Below are positions 31,241-54,372 of a stretch of 64,000 nt of DNA, piece by piece (within the stretch, counting starts at the first letter, position 1; the number at the start of each line of letters is the position of its first letter). Below the pieces are notes generated by a model, which did no database searches, had not been told where the DNA came from, and worked only from the letters and a program-made list of their open reading frames with translations. The position numbers were made by a program, and so were the translations under genes. The stretch is from Caprimulgus europaeus (lineage: Eukaryota; Chordata; Aves; Caprimulgiformes; Caprimulgidae). Location of the stretch: positions 29,280,578 through 29,344,577 of the forward strand of contig OU015533.1 of the NCBI GenBank assembly GCA_907165065.1, written 5' to 3'.

Positions 31241-34200
31241 CCTGTTCCCACCACTCCATCTGCAGATCTTCACCCACATGCAGTTCTTTTCATAAAGAAT
31301 TTGTTGTGACCAAGCGCAGTTGTGTGCATTTAACAGGTTCAGTTCTCTGACACAGAAGTGCCAAATTACACACATTTAGAACATAAATTTTAAAGGCTGC
31401 TCGCCCCCCTGCGCCACTGCAGTGTCCCCAGCATACGGGCATCTCTGTCTGGGGGAAGGCCGAGGTTGGAGGTGTCTGACGCCGGCCATTTGTGCCACCC
31501 ACCGCCTCCTGGCCTGGCAAAGAGCGTCTTTGTGTGTACTGCAGTGTCTGACCTACTTCTGCACCTGGGTCTGGGCCCTGCTAAGTGAAAAGCTCTGCAC
31601 CGGTGGAGTGCGGGCAAAAAGCACCAGTTCCTATCCTGATAAATTCCCAGTTATTTCACCTTGAGGGTTACCTGCCCTGAAAACAGAGGTAGAGTTTTTC
31701 CTGCCTGCAGGAAGAGAGGCTCCAAGCAATGCTTGAGCTTGATTCATATCAGACGTTTGTTGCTGCATTTTATGCAACCATCCGTATGAGTCAGCCTTCA
31801 TTTCCTCTCCTGCTTCTCGTCTAAGCAATACACTGGAAAGTCAATAGTCAGAGAAATCGGGGGATTCACGTCATTCTTAATAATTTTTTTTTAAAGGGAC
31901 ATACTTTAGTGCTTTAGACAATGTAACCAATTACTTGAAGTCCCACAACTGTCAATGCTGCCAAAGAACTGATGTTCAGCTGTGAAGAGAATTTCCAGGT
32001 TTGCCCTAGTTTTAAAGTACTGGTTCTGTGCTGCTGGCCCAGGGGAGTGCTACTGCTGTGAAGAGCAAATGTTCCTTAGAACACGATATTCATCCTGTTT
32101 GCCAGCACTAACTGCTGTCATGCAAATGTGTTGGTATTATGAGATTACAGACTGTTCTTAGGTTAAAGTCCAGTTTTATAAGAAATTTGGTTTTGGTGGA
32201 CTGAAAAGGCTTTGCACTGACTAACCGGGGCAATAGTTTTGAGAAAAACACTAACAGTTCTTGACTCCTAAACCATTGTGGTGGGTTGACCCTGGCTAGA
32301 TACTGGGTGCCCACCAAAGCCCACTCTATCACCCCCCTCCTCAGCAAGATGGGGAGGGGAGAAAATAAGATGGAACACAAAAAAACCAAACTCGTGGATC
32401 GAGACAAAAGCAGTTTAATAGAAGCAAAGCAAAGCTGCGCACGCAGAAGCAAAAGAACAAAATATTTACTCTCTACTTCCCATCAGCAGGCGATGTCTGG
32501 CCACTTCCCGGGAAGCAGGGCTTCATATGCGTTGCGGTTCCCGGAGGACAAACGGAAGTAATGAATGCCCCCCCTTCCCCCTCTGTTCTCCTTGCTTTAT
32601 TTCTGAGCATACGTCATATGGTATGGAATATCCCTTTGGTCCGTTTGGGTCAGCTGTCCTGGCTGTGTCCCCTCCCAAGACCTTCCCTCCTCCCAGCCTA
32701 CTGGGGGAAATGTTGGAGGGACAGCCTTGGTGCTGTGCTAGCACTGCTCACCAGTAACCAAAACACTGCTGTGTTATCAACACCCCTCGAGCCACCAAAT
32801 ACAAAACACAGCACTCTGAGGGCTGCCACGGGGAAAATCAACTCCATCCCAGCCAGACCCACTACAACCATATATACAGCTTTGGAGAGGTTAGCAGCAA
32901 TTTAAAGGAACCAAGGTGAATTTTTATTGACTTGATGTGATTGAGATTAGTTGCAGATGGGGGAAATGAGAGAAGTTATAAAACACCTGAGAAGTAAATG
33001 AGGTTATTAGGGCAAGTAGTTTTGGTGGTGGTTGCAGTAGCAAGAATGACTTTGCTCTTTGTGGAAAGAGGCTTGTGTAGGTAAATTCAGTCTTTTTAAA
33101 ACAGGGTTGTTTTTGTTGTATTTTAATTTTAAGTATGCTGTGTGTTTGGTTTGGGCTATCAAAGGAGAAAAGTGTTGGTTTTGCTGGTCTACATCCATAG
33201 TTCTTGGGCTGAATGGAGACTAGCTTTGTGGATACTGCACAAATGTATCTTGAGGAGATAATATGCTACAATGAATTGAGTAAGAACGGAGTAAAAAGAG
33301 GTGGTGTTACTGTTACTTAGTGTGTATGCAGATGTGAATGTTTCAACATGATGCTTTTGTTGGTATGTATAGAGATAGGTAACTGCATTTTAACTCATGT
33401 GAGTGCCAGCTGTTATTACAAGATTGTATACAAAAATTGTAAAACAAAGAAATTATGCTCAAGTTTCACACCAGAGTCTGAGACTTTAGTGTTATCACTA
33501 TAAGGCTCCTATCCCTGCTCTTAAAAAACACTTTCACTTATGAATAGCACTGTCATTTAGTACAAAGTATTTGTCATTTTCTATTCTGTTAATATCATGT
33601 GTTGCTGTGAAGCTCTTGAATGGCTTTTTTTTTTATGGTTTATGTAGTGTTATTAAGCTCATAATGAGCTCTTACTGTCAGTTTGGCTTAGTATGAACAC
33701 ATTTGGCTCTCCTGCCTACTAGGCCTTGCCCAAGAAAGATGATCTTCATTCTGTAGCTCTGTATAGCATCTGTTGTGGCTCTCTTTAGTTTGTTGTTGTG
33801 GTTTTTTGTTTTTTTTTTCTCTTGTTAATTCTGAATTGTTTTAACAGTTGTGATTAAAACAAATTCATGTGAGTCCGTACTGCCTACCTTCACTGGCTAG
33901 TGAAAGTACATCCCTTGGTGTAGCTGTGTTTGTAAACGTGCCATTCAGTCACTGAAATGCAGTGGTGCAGACATGGAGTGCAGCCGCTTTGGTGTTTGGT
34001 GTTATGGCACAGTGTTAAGAGAGACTGTGTCAATGGATGTGCTCTGCCTGAAGAGATTTCTTACCCTTCCCCAGAGGTAGCTGGTAAAGTTAAAAGCCTG
34101 TTTAGTGGCATCTAGATAAGAATCTCCTCTTTCAGTGGGGCTGACTTCTGTTGATCCATTTATTTTACAGGAATGTAATGGTTCTCAATGTGCTTTTTCT

Positions 34201-34650
34201 ACTTACTGGCCATGTAGAGCCAAGCAGACGCTTACTCCAGCAGCGATGCTGTGCAGTGGGACAGGAGTTGCCTTAGTTTTTGTAGAGGGATGTTAGTACT
34301 GTGTGCTGCGGTGCAAGCAGCTTGCAGTCTAAATGCAGGTTTTCTGAGGTGTAAGTGTTGCTTCTAGTGCAGATCTCTAAATAGCCGTGCTGTGCCGATG
34401 TAAAGCAGGACATCCATTCCGTGCCAGCAGTGTATCGCCAGAAGTTTGCGCAAATGCAACAGCCTCAGTGCAAATTTGCTTAATGCACGTGGATCCTATT
34501 ACTTGTACAGTTAGAATGATCAGAAAATGCAAACTGCGCAGCGACTTTTGTTGCTAAATACCCCTTTTAGCAAAAGGCCTTAGCAAGTCATTACAGGCAG
34601 GTGTAAAGAGAGCAACTTTTGCTGTACAATCTGCTTTTGTTGGAGGGGTT
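31241..34650. other. Spacer between the NOP58 and SUMO1 CpG islands
   Basis: Apart from the solo LTR, this stretch has no recognisable gene or repeat. It is AT-richer than the flanking islands and contains short T-runs (for example near 33.8 kb). Confidence 0.5.
32277..32866 (+). mobile_element. Solo LTR of an avian ERVL-like endogenous retrovirus (fossil)
   Basis: The 590-bp element begins TGTGGTGGGTTGACC and ends CTACA. It is flanked on both sides by ACCAT, a perfect 5-bp target-site duplication, which suits class III (ERVL-type) integration. Its start and end match an LTR family I know from songbird and other neoavian genomes. No internal retroviral region remains, so it is a solo LTR left by recombination. 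The intact ends and duplication suggest a moderate, not ancient, age. Family assignment is from memory, and orientation is inferred from the usual consensus. Confidence 0.85.
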
Positions 34651-35186
34651 ATGCCACTGGCCTAGCTCCGCCGGGGCAGGACAAAGCGGCCGCGCAGACC
34701 CATGGCTTCAGCCGTTAGACTGTCCGCAGCGAGTGGAGTCTAGAAAAACTTCTCTTTTTTTCTTTTTCTTTCTCTTTGGGGCTGCAGAAAGGCCATGTGG
34801 TGCCTTTCTGCGGCCGGGCCTCTGGAAGCCGCCTGCGCTCGCAGGGGCCGCGCCTGGCCGTGGGGCCCGGGCAGAGCCGCCGTCCCTGCCGCGGACCTGC
34901 CGCCTCTCCCCGCTTCTGGCTAGGCCAGTGCGGGCGAACCTGGGGAAAGTGCAGCTGCAGATGGCAGGTGCGGGGGGCCCCACGGGCCGAAGGCGGTGCC
35001 TTCCGCGGGCTGCCGGAGCGGGCGGGGAGGAGCCGCGGGCGGGCCGGGCCGCGCCGGGCGGGAAGTGAGCTCAGGCGCACAGGAAATCCCGCCCGCGCCG
35101 CGGCCTGTGTTTGCGCTGCGGGCAGAGAAAGGAGCGAGCGCCTGCAGCGGCCCACCCGAGCCTGCCGCACGCAACGGGGCCGAGCC

Positions 35187-44457
<9,271 letters not shown>

Positions 44458-45236
44458 ATCCTTCTGTTTGATTTCTCCCCCCTTAATCCTTTTTTATTTT
44501 TAAATAATAGTTCTTTTGTAATGTGGTGTTCAACACTGAATTTAAACTGGCACCCCATCTCTGGGAGTTTATTTTCAAGCGTCTGGTATTTTGAATTCTC
44601 GTGCTCATTATACACTATTGTTTCTGTTTTCATTGTGCTGAACTTTTGTGATCCAGCTGCAGCCTTGCTCCCCTCTTCCCTTCTGCTCTCCCCTTTAGAA
44701 ATACATGTACACACATGCATTTGTATGTTCGCTAGGTTCGTGCATTTCGGGCACGAAGGCTGTAAGATCTGCCAGGTGGGCGAGTGTTCTTAATGACTTC
44801 CATATCTGCCCTGAAGTTTTGATGTGTGACTGTTTCACTCCTGGACTATAACTTTCAGTGCGAGATGAAGTTTTTCAGAGAACTAAACTGTGGAGAAATT
44901 GTGTATCCATAACTCAGAGCTATTTTGCTTAAATTGTGCTGATGGCCCAACAAAGAAGATTACCAAGTTGAAAATGGAAAAGCTAGAACTGTCGTCATCT
45001 GTACCTTGCTCCAGAGATGGCTTTGCTGAAGACGTAAAATTGAAAACCCTAATGATTCTTAAATCTTGCCAGAAGAGCCCAGAACCATTTTAACTTCATA
45101 TAGCAATTAGTATATGCAGGTATTGATGCAAGAATGTTCACAGCAGACAACTGGTGTTACTTTGACACTCTTGTTTGTACCTTTTGGCCTGGGACGTGGG
45201 TTTTGAATGGACATTGTCTGTAACAGCTTCATTTAA

Positions 45237-45242
45237 AATAAA
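45237..45242 (+). terminator. SUMO1: SUMO1 proximal polyadenylation signal
   Basis: AATAAA about 780 nt after the stop codon gives a 3'UTR of about 0.8 kb, in keeping with SUMO1 mRNAs of other vertebrates. Confidence 0.65.
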
Positions 45243-45269
45243 CAAGAAAAACAATTTTATAAACAACTT

Positions 45270-48200
45270 GCATTTTCTTTTCAAATGTTTGGAAATGAGC
45301 AAAACCATAAAAAGTCAGAATTAGGGCATGCTTTTCCAGTAACTATATGTTGAAGCCAGAAAAAAAATGTGCTCTGTAAATATACCTCATTGAAAAAAAA
45401 AAAGAAAAAATTACTTTTTTCTATTTGCCCTAGTAAAATACTTGATCTGCTTGGTTTGCAGGTGACTGTTTAAGACTACTTGCTGTTTCTTTTCTTGTTA
45501 GAGAATATTCACATACAGTTAAATACAGCTTCACTTCATGTACAAAAAGTAAACTGAAAATGCAACTTGGAACGAAATGCAAAGATGGCTTTTGATGTCT
45601 ACCTTTCATATGATCGTGGTATGATTAAATAATCTCTGATGGATGACATGGAGGCATCATGATAGTTCATCAGGTGTCATTCTGAGGGTTCACTCCATGT
45701 TCTAGCTAGTTGCAGATTCTAAATGGTCAGTTTGAGAACATGTTACTGAATATGAAAACTCAGATGGGAGGTTATGGGCAGGGTAGTGTGGAGAGCATGT
45801 TTCTGTGCTGTCCCTGCTTCAGCCTTTCTGCAGATAAATAGGACTTGTTTTTGATTTGGTTTTGTAAATCAAGTTCATTATAAATGCCAGCTTCATTTTA
45901 AGACATGTTTTAGTGCTGGCGTACTTGGAAGAAATTGCAGGTTTTGAATGAGTAGCTTTTATGGCACTTGCTGTAAAGCTAGAAATGCTTTTTCTTTTAT
46001 GCTTGTGGTTTGTGTTCTGTTTCTGATTTAGTAATACTTTTGTACACATAGTTGCACTAAGCAATTTTTTAAAGATTAAAATTTTTTTTTTACAAAATGT
46101 CAGAATGTGGGGTTTTCTTGAAGTATTCCATGTAATTCAGTTTGTAGGGGGAGGAGGGATTGCTACTGTTATGTAGAACAACATGGCTTCTTTGCACTTA
46201 CCTCCAATTTGCTTTTTTATAATACTAAATATATCTGCTTCAGAATATCAGAAATAAAATGGCCTTGTGATTATTATCAGTTCTTCTAATTTAAATTTGT
46301 ATAATGCTCTTTTTAGTAGACAAATTCCCATTATCCCCCTTCTGTAAATTAGGAACTCAGGTGCAGGGGATGGTAGTTTACTCGGGTCACTCTGGAAGCT
46401 GAAAGTGGAGCTGAGAACAGAATTTAGATCCCCTGGGTTTGATGCTAGTACTCTAGTTGCTGCACCAATTTTCTTTGCTTGTTACTGTTCACTCTCCTCC
46501 CCCAAATCTGTTTCATTTGCTCATTTATATCAGCTTTGTAGTTGAAGCACTGCATTTAATTCTCTTGAGACCTTGGAGCAGGGCTTCCTGCAGAACACAG
46601 CTTCAGTACGATGAACCTCAAGGCAAAGATTTCTATTGTGTAACCTTGTCCTAAAATACATCTCCTTATAGAGTGGATATGGTACTAGTGACAAACTGAT
46701 TTAACCTTTTTCTCAGACTTCTTGTGAAGCTTCAGAGAGCTAGTGCCTCAACAGAGCTGCTCATCTAAAGCAATGTCTGTACTGTTATAACTTGATGGAA
46801 CAGTAATAACAGGAAAGCTGTACTCTGCCTCAGAGATGAGTATTGAGAGCCTCATGTAAAGTGAGAAGATTGCATGCTACACAGATGCACTAGTACCCTT
46901 TTTAAGGAAGTTAATTCCTGAAAGTTGTACATCAAAATAAAGCCTGAATTTTGAATTCAAGGAGTAGACAGACTTGAATTTTCTTAATTTCTCTGGAAGA
47001 ACTACTAATACTTTTCAAGGAATTTATTTCTGAAAAGATGGCATGCAGTGGAATTTCTAAACCACTCATAGCTTTGGAGTGCATGACTGAAAGTCAGACT
47101 GGCCTTCAAATATTGGAGAAAAACAGATAAAATCTTTTTTCCTCCTGCAATTTTTCTTTGTCTTTGTTTATGTGCTTACCTGTATATTAGAACTGAGTTC
47201 AGCTGTTGGTAGCTGGTTAAGTGTTTAAAAAAAAAAGGTGGTGGGAGAATGAAACCATCTTCAGTAAGCCACTTATGCAGTGGAAGATGGAAGCTAGCTG
47301 GTGTGTTTAAAGGATTTGTGTAGTCTCTGAAGTTATAAATATGATAGTTTGACAAAATAGGATTTCTTTTAAGTTAAATGTGTAAAGGTTGGCAGGATTT
47401 GGACTGCAGTTAGGATGTCAGGTAATGCCAAAACTTGAAGTCTGCCACAAATTTTGACTAGCCATGTATGGTTTTAGAAGCACTACAACTGTACACTAGT
47501 TTTTAACTTGTCCTACTTTAAATGGAAATTATTTTAAAGATTATAATACTAAAATATCTGTGCTGACCTGCACATCTTCTGTGTGCACTTTCAAGTTATT
47601 GCTGTTTAGGTAAATTTTCCTAAGTGAGATCATCAGCTTCTGAGGCACCATACTTGGAACTGTAGGAATTTTGCAAGTTGGAAGTAGTGTAAACTGGTTT
47701 TGTTTTGCTTTTAAAATCAGTACTTAATGCATGTTTAACTGATTAAATTCAGCTTCAATTTAGAGACTGCAAAAATTGATTACTCTTCTCCACAGGAGAC
47801 TCTCTACAGAAACTGCAATATGAATTGAATCTACAAATGTTACACTTTCTTATGTTAGATAATATTACAGCAGCAGAAAATAAGATAAACCTGATTTACA
47901 AGGAAGAAGAGTTCTTATCTTGCTATTGTTTCTCTGTTGTCTTATTATTGCTACTCAAATCTAGCATTGCAATTTATTGGTTTGGAGGATTCCTCCAAAA
48001 GTCAGTGCTGAGGTCTTCATACCTTTTGTAAACTGACAGTTCTGTGGTTTTCTTTCTTGCCACAAAATGGTCCAAAGAATCTGTATTCTGGCACCTCAAG
48101 AGGTCTGTCTGGATTAATTTCTACTGGCTGATAAAACATGAATGCTGTGAAAATAATTTAAATCATTTGTGGCCGAGAGCAGTGCCTGTCCTGAAAAGGA

Positions 48201-51200
48201 GCGTTGTTCCCCTTTTGATTTGGGTTGTAACCTTGAATTAGACTGGAACTCAGAGCCCACTACAGTGACCCACTCCTGGCACTAGGCATGTATTTAGTCT
48301 CTTGTATGGTTTTCAGGCCTAGTTTTTCAGGTGGCTGAAAATGAGAAAACACCCATGGATGAGGAACATCTTAAGTGTGTTCTACTCCGGTAGCTTCTAT
48401 TAGTAGTGCTCACTGGAACTGCAGATGTTGTTCCAGATCTGCTCTTTGCCAGTGAACAGTGTTAAAAGTGGATTGCAGACAGGACAAAATTCCTCCTTTG
48501 GTAGAAAGCTGGTGCTTTGACTTGAAACCTACCTGCTCAGTTAGCTCGTTGCTGGTTAAATGGCAGTTTCTTTGACTTTGCCACAGTGCATACAGTGCCT
48601 TCTGAGGCCCTGAGCCTGGACAGGAGATTGGACTTCCCCTAGGAGTTGTCTTTGGGCGAGAAAATGCTGGCTTATGCCAATACCTTCTTGTGGGCCAGTG
48701 TTCTCCTGTCACAACAGTATGAATAGAGCAAGCAGGAGATATTAATTCCTGCTCAGCTGTATCCCATGTATCCTCTGATCCCTGGTATTGCTTTGTGCCT
48801 TCTAAGAAGGCTTGTTACACGATTTGCAGTGTTTTAGTATGTGGTACACAGACTCGCAGTTCCTGTGTTCTGAGGTGCTGGTAGGAATGAGTTCTGGGAG
48901 CATGCTGTGCTGGAGTCTGCTCCGAGGGACTGTGTGAAGGTAATCATTATTTCAGGTGTGCACAGAAATCTAGTTGGGCTTCTTTCTGTAGTGTAAATGG
49001 ATGTTATAAATTCTAAAACAGTTAAAGAATACAGGTAAGATGCATGTGAATTGCTGATGGAATTTCGGGAAGCATTGGAAAACTGGTTAAATAGCAAAAG
49101 AACTGCATTGTGTCTTGGAGTTTGAATTGAAGGCACCTTAACTAACTCCTGAGATACCAATGCTGCTCTTCAGTATGAAAGTACACTGATAGAACTCCTG
49201 ACTACAGAAGCTGTGCTTTTGTTTTGGCTTCATTTAGAGCTAGTCTAGCATCTTCCTTTTTTTTTTTTTTTTAATCTGCTCCTCAGCCTCATATTTTCTC
49301 TTTTCCCAATTTCTTCTTTCATACTACAGGCGTTCTTCTGCCATCTCCACCAGCTGCTGGTGTTCCTCTAACTACATTGCTCCTTCTGTCTGTTTTTTTC
49401 CTGCCTCTAAGAAACAGATCAACAACTATTAGTTGCTCACATCTTTCCTATTTAGGAAATTTTTTTTAATCAATTACAGATAGAAAGAAAATGCTGTTCT
49501 AATATTGACATTACAAGTATTTAATATTGTCTCAAACACATGAGTTTGTCTTAAATTCCAATTGGATTTTTTAAAAAAATCTGCTTGGCATTTAGGTTTT
49601 TAAGCTTTCCTCTGCAACTGTTTGTTAGAAGTAGATTTTATTTTTTTTAACTGTGTGGCTACTGGGACTTGGTCTTTCAGAGAAGATACATAATGAAAAC
49701 ATCAAGAAATGAACAGATGTAGCATGAATGTTGTTATTGCTAGCATCTTGCACAGTTGCACTGTAGCTAGGCTGTGGAATTTCTGTTCAGGCTGCAGGTA
49801 CTGGAAAGACGGGACTACTGTTACCATATCTATTTAATGGAGGAGCAGCTGAGGTACTGCAAGTTTGGGACTTACTGTCACAGGCATTCCATGGCAGATG
49901 CACAGGCTAAGTCTGTCTTTACCAGAAATCATCCATTCAGATTAATTATCTGCAACTAAGCATTTTTTTCTATACCCCACCTGCTCCTTCTTGTTCATCT
50001 CTCTGTGTCTTCTGGAACTGCAAAGCTTTCTGTGAGAATCCTGTTGCTGCTACTCTAATTGTGACTTCTTTGCTGCCTTCTCCTCCTGGTTCCTTCACTC
50101 TTCTGGTTTCTGTAAACTAAAATGTAAATGATTATTAATTTCTCTAGCAACCTTGGGTTTGCTGAAAGTTCTTGCCAGAAGAAGAGCAGGTTCTAGCCCA
50201 AAGAGCTAAGCAGATTGCTAAAGTGAAGGGGAGAGAAATTAGAATAAAGAGAACAGGTGCTGGTTAGTGATACTTTGCATATGTCTGGTTCTGCAAATTA
50301 GTATTAAAAAAAAAAAAAGTACTGGCTTACTTTCCTTCATATTGTCTGTAAGGAGGCAAAAGCCTGAATTACAATTTCTACATGTGTGCTTCTGAGGAGG
50401 ATTTGAGGACTATGGGATGCAGGTACGTGGTTTACATGAAACAAAGATCTGGAGACAAGGGATGGAGGAGAGCATGTGGACAGCTAGGAAAGTTCAGAGA
50501 ACAAGAGCTGATGGAAAAACTGGAATGCGGCTTTGTGGAACAAGAGCCCCGGGCCATAAAACAAGCAAGGAGACAATGGAAAACCTTGGCTGAGATTTAA
50601 AAAAGTAAACAGAATTGCAGTCAAAATGGGCTATTTTTGCAGGAGGATCCACACTGGAACTAATAAGGAGCATGAAAGAAAGTCAGGGGGGTTCATGAAG
50701 CCAAGGAATATTTTTCTTATATTTGGAACAGAAAGTTAAGGACATCAAACTAAAGGTGGTCTGCTTCACTGAAGCTTATTGAAGATCATTTCCAAAGTAA
50801 GAGTTCTCAGTCCAGCAGTTTGACTTGAATGCCTACTTGCTTTTCCTGAAATAAAGTTAAGCAGGATATGACACTAATATCGAAAAATGCTTTATAAATC
50901 CTTTCTTTTCAACCATCTAATTAAAAGATGCTACTTCTACAAGTCTGGTTCTTACAAACGCCTGTGACCGGGGGAATACCCTACAAAGTGTTGTCATTTC
51001 TAGGTAGGCTGCAGCTCTTCAAAATCGCCCGAGGAGGTCGCTGTTCTCCCCAGTATGTACCATTCTTGATGGAAAAGTAAATATAGCTCAAAAAGCAAGG
51101 CAGTGACGTGGTGTCAGAATGTGTTGTTTTGTGTAGGCAGAACACTTGCAAATCTGAATAGAAATGTGATATTACACCAGAGCTTGTTTGTGATACTGAT

Positions 51201-52840
51201 AGGTTTCCAAGAGCTTTGCCTTAAGTATTTGTTGTGTGTTTTTTTTTTCTCCTAAAATTATGTCAGCAGAGGTAAAGAGCAAAAGTGCTCTTGTTGCATT
51301 TTTTTGTAGTATAAAATTCTTGTATTGTTAAGGAATGACCTACATTGCTATGAAATGTCTTTATAACCATGTACTTGTAGCCATGCTGAGGTTTTCATCA
51401 GGGACAATGCTCAGTAGTGGTTTTGGTGCTGTATGGAAAGTGCAGAATATCATCTTCATGAACTCACTGTAAGCTGGATACCATGGGTTGAAAAACTGAA
51501 TTTGTTTAATGACTTTGATTCACTATTGATACTGATTTTTTCGTTAATGAGTTGGAATGTTTTAGGACAGACGCAGAATTCAGAGTAATGATAAATGGGT
51601 TAAAGTATTTTTTAAAAGTTAAATCAGTAGACTGATACACATAAGACTAAGCTCAGGAAAAATCTAATTTGCTGCTAAAAGGTGGAATCTTTTGTATGTA
51701 CATGTTTCAGATGAAAAGGTCTGTGATGTTATCATCTAGTTTGGGACTTGCCCAGGGGAACTGGATCAGTTTGCTTGCTTCTTTACACTCTTACGTGTTA
51801 TTAGTCTTCTATTATATTAGAAGATGCTTTGTTATATATATGTTTCTTCATGCTGGAACACTGATGGGTTTGGATGTCTATGTCTGGCCGACAAAAAGCA
51901 AAGACTACAGTAGTTCTGTGTCATCATTCCATTCAAATGTTCCCTTCTCAAATGAGAACATTATTGTCACTAACCGCATCTCCTCTGTGCTCTTCTGTTG
52001 TTCCTTTTCCAGATATGCCTTCACTTTTTCCATTTGTTCCTGCTGCTCTTTCCATTTCTATTCTTGTTCCTTCCTCCTCTTCTCCACTGGTAGATGGTGC
52101 CTTTCTGCTCTTACTTTTCCTGTGCAGATTTCCTGCCATTTTCCAGGAGGAATCTGAACAAGAATACAATTAATAATGTGGAATTAATAATGTCCACTTA
52201 AAGTGGACATTCTGTGAATTATGATTAATCTGTTACTGATTTAAAAATTATTGAAAGATAATGCTTTATGTACTTATTAAAGTAGATTTGACTTGCTTAT
52301 TCGGGGACTTTCCCAGTCACTGTGGCCAACAGTGCCCATTTTCTCTATATGGTAAATGTTTTACCTCTTTTCCTTTGTGATATCTGATGACTCTTAGGTT
52401 AATTTCCTAGTATTTAATGTCCCAGGAAGTTGCTATTTAAGCTATATTCTCTGAACCTCTGCCAACTTCATGTTTTCCCCTGTATTTTTTCTAAATGTTT
52501 TGAAGCTGTAATACACGAGGGAGCAGGAGTTTGATCTAGTCCCAGAAAAGAGAACACTTTGGGGAAATGGGTAAAGTCTGAAAAAGCCTGAAAGTGTGGT
52601 AGCAGATCCAGCAGCTAGATCATCACTGTGGTGAATTTGGGAAGGCTGCAGGCAGTCCAGATTTCTCCAGTTCTAAACTAGGACTGAGGAAAACTTCCAG
52701 GAGCTGCGGGGATTAAATCCTAACTTAATGCATCTCTGGAGTGTATCCCACCAGCCTTTTACCTTGATCCGTGCCGTTGCTTTAAAAGAAGGTATCGGGG
52801 AGCGCTCCTGTGCTCTGGGGTTTCTTTGAAACGGGTCCTA
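45270..52840. other. Intergenic stretch downstream of SUMO1, no gene recognised
   Basis: AT-rich sequence with scattered AATAAA and poly-T runs (T16 at 49257-49272). A 19-bp near-palindrome (TTTGGAGGA, T, TCCTCCAAA) lies at 47981-47999. The open frames here are short and show no family motif. Confidence 0.5.
46253..46258 (+). terminator. Possible distal SUMO1 polyadenylation signal
   Basis: AATAAA about 1.8 kb past the SUMO1 stop. Another lies at 46936-46941. Both are candidates for longer 3'UTR forms but may be chance matches in AT-rich sequence. Confidence 0.3.
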
Positions 52841-52844
52841 AAGG

Positions 52845-53060
52845 CTGGCGGCCCGGGAACGGCGGCTCCCGCCGGCCCAGCTGCAGTGTGAGCGGGGCGG
52901 GCGGGCGGGAAGGGGGCTGCGCGCGCCCCGCCGCCGCCCTCAGCGACCCGCCGCCGCCCTCGGCGCCCCCTCAGCGCCCCGCCGCCTTCGCCCTCCTGTG
53001 CTCCTGCCGCCTTCGCTTGGCAGAGGAGCAAACGACCACGGGCACACTGTGTGAGCGAAA
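52845..53060. promoter_or_regulatory. Orphan CpG island
   Basis: A short, very CpG-dense block with GCGGGCGGGCGGG and CCGCCGCC runs, about 8.4 kb past the SUMO1 stop and not attached to any gene I can name. In vertebrates such islands usually mark a promoter. The direction is unknown; plus-strand exon candidates follow it. Confidence 0.6.
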
Positions 53061-54261
53061 GCCTTACCGAAGGGCTGGAAAGAATGAAGTAGAGAGCGTG
53101 AACGGCGCCTGCCTGGGCTGAGGGGTTCCATGTCTGCTAGGGCTTCCTGGGAGGAAGCTCTGGTTAATGGTAGGAAGGAGGACAGCTTTGCACCTGTCTG
53201 GCTGGAGAAGAAGGTCGGCTGGGTTAGGTGAGGAACTGGTGTGTCTTACCTGCCCTTGGGGAGGATCTGAGCGAGTGGGCTTGTGTGTTGGAGTGGGGGC
53301 TGGCTTGGGCTTGCCTGCTGTTCCTGTCACCCTCAGCCAGGCTGTCATGGTGTACTCACTGCCCTGGCCCGCTGTGACATGGCAGGTGGGAGCTGCTCCT
53401 TTCCCTGTCAGGTTAACCTGCCAGAAAGCCTCCAAGAGTGATGGTTTCATCCCATACTGATCTGTATGGGTGATGCTTAGACAAATCAAAACCAAACCAA
53501 AACAAAGCCTGTTGCTAATGAGGATAAATGAGTGTGTGGGTGACCTGAGCTCTGCTACACCTGTGCTGGGGGTGAGAAATGAGCCGGGGCTGTGGGTGGG
53601 CTCTGTCTGGTGTGGGGCAGCCCAAGGGGCCAGGCCTAGTGTGGGGAGGTGCTGCCCTGTCAGGCTCTGGGTTGATGGGGTGACAGCCAGCGATAAGAGC
53701 CTCCTGACCTGCCCCTCTGAGGGGAAGCTCTGGCCGGGTGGTGACAGGGTGCGCTGAGGGCGATGGGCTGGGAAAGCGCCTGTGAGAAGAAGGGGCCCGG
53801 CTCTCCCTTGGTGCTGGGGCACACCCTGAGGAGGCAGCCATCTTGTGGTGGCAGAGCTGCCCTGCAGCAGTAGCAGGTAAGGACATGCTGGGTAAGTTTG
53901 TATTCTCGTTTTTGTATCCCTTTTGCATGGGAGTTGCTTCAGCGCATGTCCTTGCCTGCACGCACCATTGCTCCTGCCTGCTGCTGTGTAGTGTAGGTGC
54001 TGCTGGCTGGGGTGACCGTTGGAGGCAAGGGGCCTGAGCTTTGAGGGAAGGCCGTGGCTGTCTGCATGGGGCTGGTTGTTAGGAAGGGCTTCGCCCTCTC
54101 TAGGGAGAGAATGGGTGGGCTCGCCACTGCCTCGCCAGCTCCCTGTCAGACTCTGGTCGCCATGCTTTGCTTTACGCCTTCTCTGCACAGGTCTCTTTCT
54201 TCCCTGTGGCTCTCTTGTCTTTTGGTTTTCCTGGAAAAACACAAAGCTTTTCAAAACTAAT

Positions 54262-54372
54262 ATGTCTAAATCACTGTCAAAGTACTACATTGCTGATCTG
54301 GGTGATATGCTTTTGGATGCTGTGGATACTATGGTGAATACTCATTCAGTGTACAAATGTTTCAATTTAGAG
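54262..54372 (+). CDS. Candidate first coding exon of an unidentified gene
   Basis: The frame starts with ATG and encodes MSKSLSKYYIADLGDMLLDA and a further 17 residues, ending at GAG followed by a GTGAAT donor in phase 0. It lies 1.2 kb downstream of the orphan CpG island. The frame is also open upstream back to about 54.02 kb. I recognise no family. It could be chance, since open frames of this size occur in non-coding DNA. Confidence 0.22.

Noticed and set aside
32286-32905. Open frames inside the inter-promoter spacer
   Set aside because: They fall within or across the solo LTR, which has no protein-coding part.
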